Source of the DNA: Rhodospirillales bacterium
GTDB lineage: Bacteria; Pseudomonadota; Alphaproteobacteria; Rhodospirillales; Defluviicoccaceae
Length of the DNA stretch: 64,000 bases
NCBI GenBank assembly: GCA_016710335.1
Contig: JADJXQ010000003.1
Location: forward strand, 310,001-374,000
Reading direction: 5' to 3'
Below the pieces are notes generated by a model, which ran no database searches, was not told the origin of the DNA, and worked only from the letters and a program-made list of their open reading frames with translations. A program made the translations under genes and the position numbers. Of the stretch, positions 16,498 through 30,105 are shown piece by piece (position 1 is the first letter of the stretch; each line of letters starts with the position of its first letter).

Positions 16498-17043
16498 GTG
16501 GATCGCAGAGAGAAAGAGCAGTTCGTCGCGGAGATGAGCGACGCCTTGCAGCGGACGGCGATCATCGTCGTGGCCCACTATTCGGGGATGACGGTCGCCG
16601 AGTTGGGGGCGCTGCGGAAGCAGACACGGGAGGCCGGCGCCGCCTTCAAAGTGACCAAGAACCGGCTGGTGTGGCGAGTGATCGAGGGCACCCGCTTCGC
16701 GGGGTTGACGCCCATGTTCAGGGGACCTACGGCCATCGCCTATTCCGCGGATCCGGTTGCCGCGGCGAAGGTCGTGGTGAACTTCGCGAAGACCCATCCC
16801 AAGCTGGTCGTGCTGGGTGGCGGCTTCGGCGAACAGGTGCTGGACGCGGAGGGGATCAAGGCGCTGGCGACGCTGCCGTCCCTCGACGAGTTGCGCGGCA
16901 CCCTTGTCGGTCTCATCCAGACGCCGGCGACCCGCATCGCGGGCATCCTGCAGGCGCCGGGCGGACAGCTCGCGCGCGTTCTTGCCGCGTATGCAAAAGC
17001 AAACGATCCCGGCGCCCCCGAGCCCGACTCAGAGGCCGCTTGA
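16498..17043 (+). CDS. rplJ: 50S ribosomal protein L10
   Basis: 181 residues from a GTG start with AAGGAG upstream (16486-16491). L10 anchors L7/L12 dimers to the ribosome. The N-terminus MDRREKEQFVAEMSDAL and VAHYSGMTVAELGALRKQTREAGAAFKVTKNRL match the family; the long C-terminal helix binds L12. The C-terminal tail (residues 165-181) is slightly long and acidic. Confidence 0.97.
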   Translation: MDRREKEQFVAEMSDALQRTAIIVVAHYSGMTVAELGALRKQTREAGAAFKVTKNRLVWRVIEGTRFAGLTPMFRGPTAIAYSADPVAAAKVVVNFAKTHPKLVVLGGGFGEQVLDAEGIKALATLPSLDELRGTLVGLIQTPATRIAGILQAPGGQLARVLAAYAKANDPGAPEPDSEAA

Positions 17044-17120
17044 ACGGATCATCGAAGTGAACACCATCATGGGTCGGGCGGCGCAGCCCGAGCCGGGGCA
17101 AACATCAAGGAGAGCGAAGC

Positions 17121-17498
17121 ATGGCGAATCTGGCGCAACTGGTTGACGATCTGTCGAGCCTGACGGTTCTCGAAGCCGCCGAACTCAGCAAGATGCTGGA
17201 AGAGAAGTGGGGGGTATCGGCCGCCGCTCCGGTCGCGGCCGCCGCCGCTCCGGGTGGCGCTCCCGCCGCCGAGGCGGTCGAGGAAAAGGATGAATTCGAC
17301 GTCATCCTTGCCGCGTTTGGCGACAAAAAGATCAACGTCATCAAGGAGGTGCGCGCGATCACCGGGCTCGGGCTGAAGGAAGCCAAGGATCTCGTGGAAG
17401 CGGCGCCGAAGCCGATCAAGGAAGGCGTGAAGAAGGACGAGGCCGCGCAAATCAAGAAAAAGCTGGAAGAGGCCGGCGCCACCGTCGAAGTGAAGTAG
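17121..17498 (+). CDS. rplL: 50S ribosomal protein L7/L12
   Basis: 125 residues. N-terminal dimerisation domain (LVDDLSSLTVLEAAELSKMLEEKW), Ala/Pro-rich hinge, and C-terminal factor-binding domain with EFDVILAAFGDKKINVIKEVRAITGLGLKEAKDLVE. GGAG-type site upstream at 17109. Recruits translation GTPases. Confidence 0.98.
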   Translation: MANLAQLVDDLSSLTVLEAAELSKMLEEKWGVSAAAPVAAAAAPGGAPAAEAVEEKDEFDVILAAFGDKKINVIKEVRAITGLGLKEAKDLVEAAPKPIKEGVKKDEAAQIKKKLEEAGATVEVK

Positions 17499-17689
17499 AG
17501 CAGGCTTGTGTGCCGGGTGACGTAAAGGTTTCATCCGCGGCCTTGGCAAGCGCAACATCGCCTGCTATATCTGGGATCAAGCGAGAAAGCGGCGTTTTCC
17601 GCCGGGATGGCTGTCGACCCGATTCCCACAAACCGCATCTACCCGCATAGGCTCTTCTGCGGCCGGGAAAGTGGATGCGCGAGCCCAGT

Positions 17690-17735
17690 GGCAACACCCG
17701 CCGATGCCGCGACGTCGTCGCGATCGGGTGTTGCC
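17690..17735 (+). terminator. large hairpin, likely rplL-rpoB attenuator or processing site
   Basis: Perfect 11-base-pair outer stem GGCAACACCCG (17690-17700)/CGGGTGTTGCC (17725-17735) plus an apical stem GCGAC/GTCGC (17709-17721) with a GTC loop. No T tract follows, so it fits partial termination or RNase III cleavage better than a full Rho-independent terminator. Confidence 0.55.
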
Positions 17736-17821
17736 GTCGGCTATTCGGTCGCCCGCGCCTGCACAGTGGTGCCTGGACGGGAGTTGAGCGAATGGCGAGG
17801 CCGAGGGCCTGCTGCTGAGAC

Positions 17822-17863
17822 GAGTGCAGCGGCGCATTCAAAGAGTGCGCAGCCTGTGCACTC
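17822..17863. repeat. intergenic hairpin repeat, copy 2
   Basis: Outer stem GAGTGCA (17822-17828)/TGCACTC (17857-17863), inner stem GCGC/GCGC (17832-17835/17847-17850), loop containing ATTCAAAGAGT. Lies 36 bases before rpoB. Shares loop and stem features with copies at 12360 and 26442. Confidence 0.6.
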
Positions 17864-17898
17864 CCAAGTGGGCTTGTCCAGGAGAGCGAGGAGCATTC

Positions 17899-20800
17899 AT
17901 GGCTAACAGGTTTGTGGGCCGCAAGCGCGTCCGCAAGAATTTCGGCCGCATCATGGCGGCCGTGCCGATGCCCAATCTCATCGAGGTGCAGAAAACCTCG
18001 TACGAGCAGTTCCTGCAGCGGGAAGTCGCGCCCGACGACCGCCCGGATTCGGGCCTGCAGGAGGTGTTCAAGTCGGTGTTCCCGATCCAGGACTTTTCCG
18101 AGCGTGGCACGCTGGAATTCGTCAAATACGAGTTCGAGGAGCCCAAGTACGACGTGGAGGAATGCCAGCAGCGCGGCATGACCTACGCGGCGCCGCTCAA
18201 GGTGATCCTGCGCCTGGTGGTGTGGGATATCGACGAAGAGACCGGCGCGCGCTCCGTCCGCGACATCAAGGAGCAGGACGTCTACATGGGCGACATGCCG
18301 TTGATGACGGACAACGGCACCTTCGTCGTCAACGGCACCGAGCGGGTCATCGTCTCGCAAATGCACCGCTCGCCCGGCGTCTTCTTCGACCACGACAAGG
18401 GCAAGACCCACGCTTCGGGCAAGTTCCTGTTCGCGGCGCGGGTCATCCCGTATCGCGGATCCTGGCTCGACTTCGAGTTCGATGCGAAGGACCTCGTCTA
18501 CGTTCGCATCGACCGGCGCCGCAAGCTGCCGGTCACGACCTTCTTGCTGGCGCTCGACAGCGCCGAAAGCCACGCTCTGCGCGCTGAGCGGGCAGCGCAG
18601 GGTCTTCGCCTGGATCCGGCCGACGTGACCGGCATGTCGCCCGAGGAGGTGCTGGACTTTTTTTACGACAAGGTGGTGTTCGCCCGCACCGAGCGCGGAT
18701 GGAAGACGGCGTTCCGTCCGGACCGCATGCGCGGCGTCAAGCTCACTCACGACCTGATCGACGTGCGGTCGGGCGAGCAGGTTGCCGAAATGGGAACCAA
18801 GGTTACGCCCAAGCTGATCCGCAATCTGGAGCAACTCGGGCTGACGGAGATCCTGGTTCCGGACGAAGACTTGTTAGGCCGCTATGTGTCCGAGGATCTG
18901 GTCAACGAGGAAACCGGCGAGATCTTCGTCGAGGCCGGCGGTGAAATTACCGAGGCCGTGATGACGGCGTTGAGCAGCGCCGGCGTCGAAGAGGTCCGGA
19001 CTCTGGCGATCGACCATATCAACGTCGGCCCGTACATCCGCAACACGCTCGCCGTCGACCGCAACACGGCGCGCGACGAGGCGCTGTTCGACATCTACCG
19101 TGTCATGCGCCCGGGCGAACCGCCGACGCTGGAGACTGCGGACAACCTGTTCCGCAGCCTGTTCTTCGACCCCGAGCGCTATGATCTGTCGGCGGTCGGC
19201 CGGGTCAAGATGAACGCCCGCCTCGGCCTCGAGACGGACGACAGCGTCCGGGTGCTGCGCAAGGAGGACCTCCTCGCCGTCGTCAAGTTTCTGGTCGAAC
19301 TGAAGGATGGCCGCGGCGAAATCGACGACATCGACCATCTCGGCAACCGCCGGGTGCGGTCGGTCGGCGAGTTGATGGAGAACCAGTACCGCGTCGGCTT
19401 GCTGCGCATGGAGCGGGCGGTGCGCGAGCGGATGAGCTCGGTCGATATCGACACCGTCATGCCGCAGGATCTGATCAACGCCAAGCCGGCATCGGCGGCG
19501 GTGCGAGAGTTCTTCGGCTCATCGCAGTTGAGCCAGTTCATGGACCAGACCAACCCGCTCTCCGAAGTGACACACAAGCGCCGGTTGTCGGCGCTGGGGC
19601 CGGGGGGGTTGACGCGGGAGCGCGCCGGGTTCGAGGTGCGTGACGTGCACCCGACGCATTACGGCCGGATCTGTCCGATCGAGACGCCCGAAGGCCCGAA
19701 CATCGGCCTGATCAACTCGCTCGCCACCTTCGCCCGCGTCAACAAATACGGCTTCATCGAAACGCCGTACCGGCGGGTGGAGGCGGGACGGGTGACCGAC
19801 GAGGTCGTCTACATGTCGGCGATGGACGAGGGCAAGTACATGATCGCCCAGGCCAATGCGGAGTTGGACGAGTCCGCGCGGTTCGTCGAGGATCTGATCA
19901 GCTGCCGCAAGGCCGGGGACTTCTCTCTCATCCGCCCCGAGGAGATCGACTACATCGACGTGTCGCCGAAGCAACTCGTCTCCGTCGCCACCGCTCTCAT
20001 TCCGTTTCTGGAGAACGACGACGCCAATCGTGCGCTCATGGGTTCCAACATGCAACGCCAGGCGGTGCCGCTGCTGCGCGCCGAAGCGCCGCTGGTCGGC
20101 ACCGGCATGGAGGGGACGGTGGCGCGCGACTCCGGGGCGACCATCATCGCCCGCCGCTCCGGCGTGGTCGACCAGGTGGACGCGAACCGCATCGTGGTGC
20201 GAGCGACGGCGGAGACCTCTCACTCGGCGCCCGGCGTCGACATCTACACGCTCCTCAAGTTCCAGCGATCCAACCAGAACACGACGATCCATCAGCGGCC
20301 GCTGGTCAAGGTCGGCGACATCGTCACCGCCGGCGACACCATCGCCGACGGGCCGTCCACCGATCTTGGGGAGCTGGCGCTCGGGCGCAACGTGCTGGTC
20401 GCGTTCATGCCGTGGCAGGGCTACAACTTCGAGGACTCGATCCTGATCTCCGAGCGCCTGGTGCGGGACGACGTGTTCACCTCGATCCACATCGAGGAAT
20501 TCGAGGTGATGGCGCGCGACACCAAGCTCGGCCAGGAGGAAATCACCCGCGACATCCCCAACGTCGGCGAAGAGGCGCTGAAGAACCTCGACGAAGCCGG
20601 CATCGTCTACATCGGCGCCGAGGTCAAGCCGGGCGATATCCTGGTCGGCAAGGTGACGCCGAAGGGTGAGTCGCCGATGACGCCGGAGGAGAAGCTGCTG
20701 CGCGCCATCTTCGGCGAGAAGGCGGCGGATGTGCGCGATACGTCGCTCAAGGTGCCGCCGGGTGTCACCGGGACGGTGCTGGAGGTGCGGGTGTTCTCGC

Positions 20801-22056
20801 GTCGCGGCGTCGACAAGGACGTGCGCGCGCTCGCCATCGAGCAGGCCGAGATCGAGCGCCTGGCGAAGGACCGTGACGACGAACGGGCCATTCTGGAGCG
20901 GAGCTTCCAGGCGCGCCTCAACGTGCTGCTGATCGGCCAGACCGTGGTGGGCGGGCCGAAGCACATGCCGCGGGACGTGGTCATCGATGAGGCGTTGCTG
21001 TCGCGGTACACCACCGGGCAGCGGGCGCAGATCGCCGTTTCCGACGACGCGGTGATGACCGACGTGGAAGCGTTGAAGTCCCAGTTCGAGGAGAGCATCG
21101 CCCGTCTCGAGGAGCGCTTCGAGAACAAGGTCGAGAAGCTCCAGCGCGGCGACGACCTGCCGCCGGGCGTCATGAAGATGGTCAAGGTGTTCGTCGCGGT
21201 GAAGCGCAAGCTGCAGCCCGGCGACAAGATGGCCGGACGCCACGGCAACAAGGGGGTGATCTCGCGCATCGTCCCGGTGGAGGACCTGCCGTATCTCGAC
21301 GACGGAACGCCGGTGGAGATCGTCCTCAACCCGCTCGGCGTGCCGTCGCGCATGAACGTCGGCCAGATCCTGGAAACCCATCTCGGCTGGGCGTGTGCGG
21401 CATTCGGGCGGCAGGTGGCGGAGCTTTATGAAGGCGTGCAGCGCCAGGGCGAAGTTCGGTCCATCCGCGAGTACCTTGCGGAGTTGTACGGCGGCGAAGC
21501 GTACGAGCGGGAGTTCGGGCATTTCGACGATGAGCAGATTCTGGAAATGGCGTACCACCTGCAAAGCGGCGTCCCGGTAGCGTCGCCGGTGTTCGACGGT
21601 GCGCGGGAAGGGGATATCGTGGAGATGCTGGCCAAGGCCGGACTGGAGTCCTCGGGGCAGGTCACGCTGCACGATGGCCGATCCGGAGAGGCGTTCCATC
21701 AGACGGTGACCGTCGGCTATATCTACATGCTCAAGCTGCATCACCTGGTCGACGACAAGATCCACGCCCGGTCGATCGGGCCCTACAGCCTGGTGACCCA
21801 GCAGCCGCTCGGCGGCAAGGCCCAGTTCGGCGGCCAGCGGTTCGGCGAGATGGAGGTTTGGGCTCTGGAGGCCTACGGGGCCGCGTACACCTTGCAGGAA
21901 ATGCTCACCGTCAAGTCGGACGATGTGTCCGGCAGAACCAAGGTTTACGAGTCGATCGTCCGCGGCGACGACACCTTCGAGGCCGGTGTGCCGGAATCCT
22001 TCAACGTCCTCGTCAAAGAACTGCAGTCGCTCGGCCTCAACGTGGAAATGCAATAG
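17899..22056 (+). CDS. rpoB: DNA-directed RNA polymerase beta subunit
   Basis: 1385 residues from ATG at 17899 (MANRFVGRKRVRKNFGRI), with GAGCGAGGAG upstream; the frame is open 25 codons further up but that part overlaps the hairpin repeat. Catalytic subunit contributing the fork and rifampicin pocket: SQLSQFMDQTNPLSEVTHKRRLSALGPGG is the rif region and appears to be wild-type-like. Further signatures are GRICPIETPEGPNIGLI and GRHGNKGVIS. Full length. Confidence 0.99.
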   Translation: MANRFVGRKRVRKNFGRIMAAVPMPNLIEVQKTSYEQFLQREVAPDDRPDSGLQEVFKSVFPIQDFSERGTLEFVKYEFEEPKYDVEECQQRGMTYAAPLKVILRLVVWDIDEETGARSVRDIKEQDVYMGDMPLMTDNGTFVVNGTERVIVSQMHRSPGVFFDHDKGKTHASGKFLFAARVIPYRGSWLDFEFDAKDLVYVRIDRRRKLPVTTFLLALDSAESHALRAERAAQGLRLDPADVTGMSPEEVLDFFYDKVVFARTERGWKTAFRPDRMRGVKLTHDLIDVRSGEQVAEMGTKVTPKLIRNLEQLGLTEILVPDEDLLGRYVSEDLVNEETGEIFVEAGGEITEAVMTALSSAGVEEVRTLAIDHINVGPYIRNTLAVDRNTARDEALFDIYRVMRPGEPPTLETADNLFRSLFFDPERYDLSAVGRVKMNARLGLETDDSVRVLRKEDLLAVVKFLVELKDGRGEIDDIDHLGNRRVRSVGELMENQYRVGLLRMERAVRERMSSVDIDTVMPQDLINAKPASAAVREFFGSSQLSQFMDQTNPLSEVTHKRRLSALGPGGLTRERAGFEVRDVHPTHYGRICPIETPEGPNIGLINSLATFARVNKYGFIETPYRRVEAGRVTDEVVYMSAMDEGKYMIAQANAELDESARFVEDLISCRKAGDFSLIRPEEIDYIDVSPKQLVSVATALIPFLENDDANRALMGSNMQRQAVPLLRAEAPLVGTGMEGTVARDSGATIIARRSGVVDQVDANRIVVRATAETSHSAPGVDIYTLLKFQRSNQNTTIHQRPLVKVGDIVTAGDTIADGPSTDLGELALGRNVLVAFMPWQGYNFEDSILISERLVRDDVFTSIHIEEFEVMARDTKLGQEEITRDIPNVGEEALKNLDEAGIVYIGAEVKPGDILVGKVTPKGESPMTPEEKLLRAIFGEKAADVRDTSLKVPPGVTGTVLEVRVFSRRGVDKDVRALAIEQAEIERLAKDRDDERAILERSFQARLNVLLIGQTVVGGPKHMPRDVVIDEALLSRYTTGQRAQIAVSDDAVMTDVEALKSQFEESIARLEERFENKVEKLQRGDDLPPGVMKMVKVFVAVKRKLQPGDKMAGRHGNKGVISRIVPVEDLPYLDDGTPVEIVLNPLGVPSRMNVGQILETHLGWACAAFGRQVAELYEGVQRQGEVRSIREYLAELYGGEAYEREFGHFDDEQILEMAYHLQSGVPVASPVFDGAREGDIVEMLAKAGLESSGQVTLHDGRSGEAFHQTVTVGYIYMLKLHHLVDDKIHARSIGPYSLVTQQPLGGKAQFGGQRFGEMEVWALEAYGAAYTLQEMLTVKSDDVSGRTKVYESIVRGDDTFEAGVPESFNVLVKELQSLGLNVEMQ

Positions 22057-22059
22057 CAA

Positions 22060-22165
22060 GTTCGACGCGAAGTTGCTGGATCGCCGCGCAGTGTCTTCGG
22101 CACTGTTCGCAATGACGACGGAGAGTGCCGCCATTGCGATGTTGCGAAGCCGACGCGGCGATGCG
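22060..22165. repeat. REP-like palindromic sequence between rpoB and rpoC
   Basis: The segment has TTGCTGGATCGCCGCGC, the small hairpin CAGTG-TCTTCGG-CACTG and TTCGCAATGACGAC. It resembles the family of dispersed elements whose other strand reads GTCATTGCGA...CAATCCAG in many proteobacteria. Only one copy is in the window. Confidence 0.4.
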
Positions 22166-22237
22166 GACGGGACCGCGAGAATAACACGAAGCAAATGCGA
22201 ACGTACCGGCTGACGGTGGCGGAATGGAGGTGACGGC

Positions 22238-26416
<4,179 letters not shown>

Positions 26417-26441
26417 GGGAAAGACTAGCTCGGGAGCGGCG

Positions 26442-26478
26442 CGTGCAGCGGTGCATTCAAAGAAAGCACCGCTGCACG
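26442..26478. repeat. intergenic hairpin repeat, copy 3, after rpoC
   Basis: Perfect 13-base-pair stem CGTGCAGCGGTGC/GCACCGCTGCACG with loop ATTCAAAGAAA. It lies 26 bases after the rpoC stop, between convergent rpoC and pqiC, and may work as a bidirectional terminator although no T run follows. Confidence 0.7.
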
Positions 26479-26539
26479 TTATCACTTGATTCCGTGCAGA
26501 TATGACCCCTCCGACCGGATCATCGAGCGGGTCGGTGCA

Positions 26540-27190
26540 TTAGCGTCCGGTCTGCTGATTGCGGAGATCGGCGGCGATTTCGGTGGAAAGCGCCGCGAGC
26601 GCTGCACTCATTGCGCCTGCGACCGCGGCGTAGCCTTCGCCGTCGATCGGTTGGCGGAACGTCTGTTTGCGCAGTGCAAGCGGTCGCTCGCCGCGGCCGC
26701 CGTAGATCTCCCACTGGGCGTCCAGAACAACCTCGTCGTTACTGCCCGCATCGAAGCGGAAGACCTCGATCTCGACCTGATAGGCCGCTTCCGGCGCGCG
26801 ACGCTGCGGGAAGATCATCACCCGGTCGGTTCCGAGCGTGGCCGCCAGATTCTGCGTCATGATGCGCGGCACCATCGAGTCCAGCGATTCGGACCAGCGG
26901 TCGAACTCGGCGATGTCGAGCTCGTACTCGCCGGTGCGGCGGACGATTTCCGGCCGGTCCAGGTAATTCGGCAGAACCACCGGCCCGAGGCCGATCGTCA
27001 GATCCTTGGGCGCCGAAGCGGCGGTCGCTTCTGTCGCGCCGGCGGCCGGCGCCAGGGTGTAGAAACGGCTGGGAACGGTCTCGGCGCAGGCCGCGACGGC
27101 GGCGAGCACGGCCAGCCCCACGATCACGGTGCCGGGGCGCGCATAGCGGACGGACCGGGCGATCATCGCGGCGAGCGGCGTGTCGGTCAT
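26540..27190 (-). CDS. pqiC: PqiC-type outer membrane lipoprotein of the Pqi transport system
   Basis: 216 residues. Signal peptide with lipobox-like LAAVAAC (Cys at about residue 35), then a DUF330/ABC_trans_aux fold with FYTLAPA and IGLGPVVLPNYLDRPEIV. PqiC forms the outer membrane end of the tunnel built by PqiB. ATG overlaps the pqiB stop by four bases. Last gene of pqiABC, convergent with rpoC. Confidence 0.88.
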   Translation of the reverse strand: MTDTPLAAMIARSVRYARPGTVIVGLAVLAAVAACAETVPSRFYTLAPAAGATEATAASAPKDLTIGLGPVVLPNYLDRPEIVRRTGEYELDIAEFDRWSESLDSMVPRIMTQNLAATLGTDRVMIFPQRRAPEAAYQVEIEVFRFDAGSNDEVVLDAQWEIYGGRGERPLALRKQTFRQPIDGEGYAAVAGAMSAALAALSTEIAADLRNQQTGR

Positions 27191-28806
27191 CGGGCGGGGG
27201 CTCCTTTTCCGCGGACGAGCGCTTCGGGGTGGCGCTCCAGATATTCGGCGAGCTGCCGCAGGCTGCGCAGGGCGGTGCGCAACTCGGTGAGCGCCTGGGT
27301 CAGATCGTAGCGCAGCGGCGAGCCCGGACTGATGAGGTCGCCCGCCGAAGCCAGGGTCTGATTGGCCTGGGTCATCAGCTGCTCCGCGGCCTCGGCAGTC
27401 TGCAGCAGCGCCTGCTCCGCGGACTTGACGGCCGGGGAGGACACCAAGGCGTTGACGGACTGGATCATGGTGCGCATGTCCTGGATCAAGTCTTCCAGTG
27501 GCAGCGCCGCCACCCGATCCAGAACCTGGCCCGCCGAGCGCTTGATCTGCTCGATGTCGGACGGAATCGTCGGAAGCTCGGCATAGCGGCCGCCTCGCGC
27601 CATTTCTGCGGGCGGGGCGTCGGGGTAGAAATCCAGGTCGACGTAGAGGGCGCCGGTGAGCAGGCTGCCGGATTTGAGCTGCGCCCGCATGCCGCGCTGC
27701 ACCAGTTCACCCATGGCAGCGACGGGATCCGTCTGCCGGATCCCCATGAGCGTGACCCGTTCCGGCTCGAGGACGATGGTGACGGGCACCGATATGGCCT
27801 TCGCCTCCCGATCGACGATGAGCCGGATGTCGGTGACCTCGCCGACCTTGATGCCGCGCAGTTCGACCGGCGCGCCAGTCTCCAGCCCACGCACGGAGCC
27901 TTCGAAGTGCATGATGAAAGGGATCTGCTCGGTAATCGCCGCTTCCTTGGTGGCGGTCTCGTTAGCGTAGAGGGGAAACTCCGAGCCCCGCGGGCTCGGC
28001 TCGTTGTCGAGCGCGCTTATCGGCGTCTCGAAGGCGACGCCACCGGTGACGATCGACACCAGCGACTCGGTCTGCACTCTCACCCCGGTGGCGCCGATGG
28101 ACACGTTGATGCCGCTGGCGTTCCAGAACTGGGTGCCTGGACGCACCAGCCTGTCGTGGGGCGCCATGATGAAGGCGAGAAAATTGACACCGCGGCCGTC
28201 CGGTCCAAGCTCGTAGGCCATGATCTGCCCGACCTGGATGCCGCGGAAGGAGATGGGCGCACCGGCAGCGAGCGAGCCGCGCTGGTTGGCGCGCAAGGTG
28301 AACTCGCTGCCCGGCACGTCGGCGCGAATCACCGGCGGGTCTTCCAGGCCCGTGAACTGCCGCGCCGAGTCGCCCTTCCCGGGATCCATCTCGATGTGCG
28401 CACCCGACACCAGGGTTTCGAGGCCGGAGACGCCGGACGTCGAGAGGCGGGGCCGCACCACCCAGAAGCGTGTGTTCTCGTTGAGATGCGGCTGGGCGCT
28501 CTTCTCCATCTGAGCGGTGACGAGGATGGTCGCGAGATCGTCGCTGATGTCGACCTTGGTGACGACGCCCATCTCCACGTCCTTGTACTTGACCCTGGTC
28601 TTGCCGGCCTCCAGACCGGCGGCGGTCTTGAAGGTCATGGTGATGGTTGGCCCTTGCTCGGAGAGCGTCGTGTAGCCCAGATAGATCGCGATCGCCGCGG
28701 CGACGAGGGGGATGAGCCAGACGATCGAGAACCGCTTCCTGGCCTTGACGTCCGCCTCGGGGAGGTCGTTTGGTTCCGCGTTGGGAGAGGAGCCGCCGTT
28801 ACTCAC
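27187..28806 (-). CDS. pqiB: PqiB, MCE-domain intermembrane transport protein
   Basis: 539 residues from GTG at 28806. One N-terminal membrane helix (FSIVWLIPLVAAAIAIYLGY) is followed by three MCE domains (starts near GPTITMTFKTAAGLEAGKTRVKYKDVEMG, ANQRGSLAAGAPISFRGIQVGQI and EGSVRGLETGAPVELRGIKVGEV) and a long helical tail that forms the needle across the periplasm. Moves lipids between membranes and supports envelope integrity. Overlaps pqiA by eight bases. Confidence 0.94.
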   Translation of the reverse strand: MSNGGSSPNAEPNDLPEADVKARKRFSIVWLIPLVAAAIAIYLGYTTLSEQGPTITMTFKTAAGLEAGKTRVKYKDVEMGVVTKVDISDDLATILVTAQMEKSAQPHLNENTRFWVVRPRLSTSGVSGLETLVSGAHIEMDPGKGDSARQFTGLEDPPVIRADVPGSEFTLRANQRGSLAAGAPISFRGIQVGQIMAYELGPDGRGVNFLAFIMAPHDRLVRPGTQFWNASGINVSIGATGVRVQTESLVSIVTGGVAFETPISALDNEPSPRGSEFPLYANETATKEAAITEQIPFIMHFEGSVRGLETGAPVELRGIKVGEVTDIRLIVDREAKAISVPVTIVLEPERVTLMGIRQTDPVAAMGELVQRGMRAQLKSGSLLTGALYVDLDFYPDAPPAEMARGGRYAELPTIPSDIEQIKRSAGQVLDRVAALPLEDLIQDMRTMIQSVNALVSSPAVKSAEQALLQTAEAAEQLMTQANQTLASAGDLISPGSPLRYDLTQALTELRTALRSLRQLAEYLERHPEALVRGKGAPAR

Positions 28807-30052
28807 GATTTTCCCCCGCCGCGTCCCACATCAGCCTCGGATCGAACGACATGGACGCGAACATTGTGATCACCACCACGGCGGCGAAAGAAACGGCGCC
28901 GACGCCGGGCTCGATGCTGGCGATGGAGCCGAGCCGCACCAGGGCGATCAGGATCGCAATCATGAATATGTCCACCATCGACCAGCGGCCGACCTGTTCG
29001 ATGATCCGGTACATCAAAGTTCGATCCTTGAGCCGGCCCCGCGACCGCCGCTGAACCGAGATGAGCAGGTACGTCAGCCCGACCAGCTTGAGTACCGGCA
29101 CCGTGATGCTGGCGAAGAACACCAGCAGTGCCAGCGGCCACATCCCAACCTCGATGAAGGTCTTGACGCCGCTGATGATGGTGTCGGCCTCTCCCGAGCC
29201 GAAGGTGATCACCGTCATCACCGGAAAGATGTTGGCGGGAATGTAGAGGATCGTCGCGGTCGCCACCAGCGCCCAGGTGCGTGCGACGCTGTTGGTCTTC
29301 CTGCGATGGAGGGTGGCGCCGCAGCGTGGGCAGGCCCTCTTGACGCCTGTGTTCGCGGCTTGCCCGCTGACCACCAGCCCGCAGGAGTGACAGGCGGTCA
29401 GCGCGCGGATGCCGGTCGATCCGATCCGCGGCGCCTGCCGCGGCGCTTGCGGCCCGAGGCGTTCCCACACCGCGTGCGGCTCCAGCGCCGAGTCCGCCCA
29501 CGCGAGTGCGATGATCAGCGCCACGAAGGCGAACACCCCGGGGCCGAGTTCGAGGTTCGCCATGTCGCGGAGCTTGACGTAGGCGACGATGACGCCGAGC
29601 AGATACACCTCCATCATGGCCCACGGGCGCAGGCGCTCGACCATCCGGAACACGCGGGGGGCGAACGCGGATCGGTTGCCGAACTGCAGGGGCGCCAAGA
29701 TGTAGAGCGACGCCGTGATCTTGACTAGCGGGATCAGGATGGCGACCAGAAACACCAGCCCGGCCAGCGACCAGAACCCCTGGCGATAGAACTCGATGAC
29801 GCCGGAGATCAGGATGCTGGTTTCCTCCAGACCCTCCATTTCGAAGGTTATGAATGGAAAGGCGTTGGCGATGATGAACAGAATCAACGCCGCCAGATAA
29901 AGATTGAGCGGCAGTTCGAAGTCGTGGGCTTTGCGCTCATAAAGCTCGCTGGCACATCGCGGGCAGCGGGCAGCGCCCCCCGGCGGAACGACCGGAGCCC
30001 GCAGGAACAACCCGCACTCGTGGCATGCGATCAGTGGCGAAGCGTCGCCCAC
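28799..30052 (-). CDS. pqiA: PqiA, paraquat-inducible protein A family membrane subunit
   Basis: 417 residues from GTG at 30052. Two repeated PqiA domains, each with a rubredoxin-like four-cysteine zinc knuckle (CHECGL...CPRCA and CHSCGL...CPRCG) followed by four hydrophobic helices. Inner membrane partner of PqiB. First gene of the operon. Confidence 0.94.
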   Translation of the reverse strand: MGDASPLIACHECGLFLRAPVVPPGGAARCPRCASELYERKAHDFELPLNLYLAALILFIIANAFPFITFEMEGLEETSILISGVIEFYRQGFWSLAGLVFLVAILIPLVKITASLYILAPLQFGNRSAFAPRVFRMVERLRPWAMMEVYLLGVIVAYVKLRDMANLELGPGVFAFVALIIALAWADSALEPHAVWERLGPQAPRQAPRIGSTGIRALTACHSCGLVVSGQAANTGVKRACPRCGATLHRRKTNSVARTWALVATATILYIPANIFPVMTVITFGSGEADTIISGVKTFIEVGMWPLALLVFFASITVPVLKLVGLTYLLISVQRRSRGRLKDRTLMYRIIEQVGRWSMVDIFMIAILIALVRLGSIASIEPGVGAVSFAAVVVITMFASMSFDPRLMWDAAGENRE

Positions 30053-30094
30053 AATGGCCCCATTGGAGGTAGATTTGACCGCGCGATTGACGTC

Positions 30095-30103
30095 AGTATA
30101 CCA
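30095..30103 (-). promoter_or_regulatory. extended -10 element for pqiABC
   Basis: On the minus strand TGGTATACT matches the extended -10 form TGnTATAAT with one mismatch, 43 bases before pqiA. No good -35 hexamer was found at the right distance. Confidence 0.35.
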
Positions 30104-30105
30104 CG

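Larger units (their letters stand above)
17499..17898. other. rplL-rpoB intergenic region with structured RNA
   Basis: 400 bases without a gene. It holds a small GCGG/CCGC hairpin near 17586-17601, a large hairpin at 17690-17735 and the repeat hairpin at 17822-17863. In enterobacteria the equivalent region contains an attenuator and an RNase III site that set the L12 to RNA polymerase ratio; a similar role here is inference. Confidence 0.6.

Noticed and set aside
26479..26539. Rho-independent terminator with T tract after rpoC
   Set aside because: The hairpin is strong, but no run of T follows on either strand, so it is listed as a repeat.
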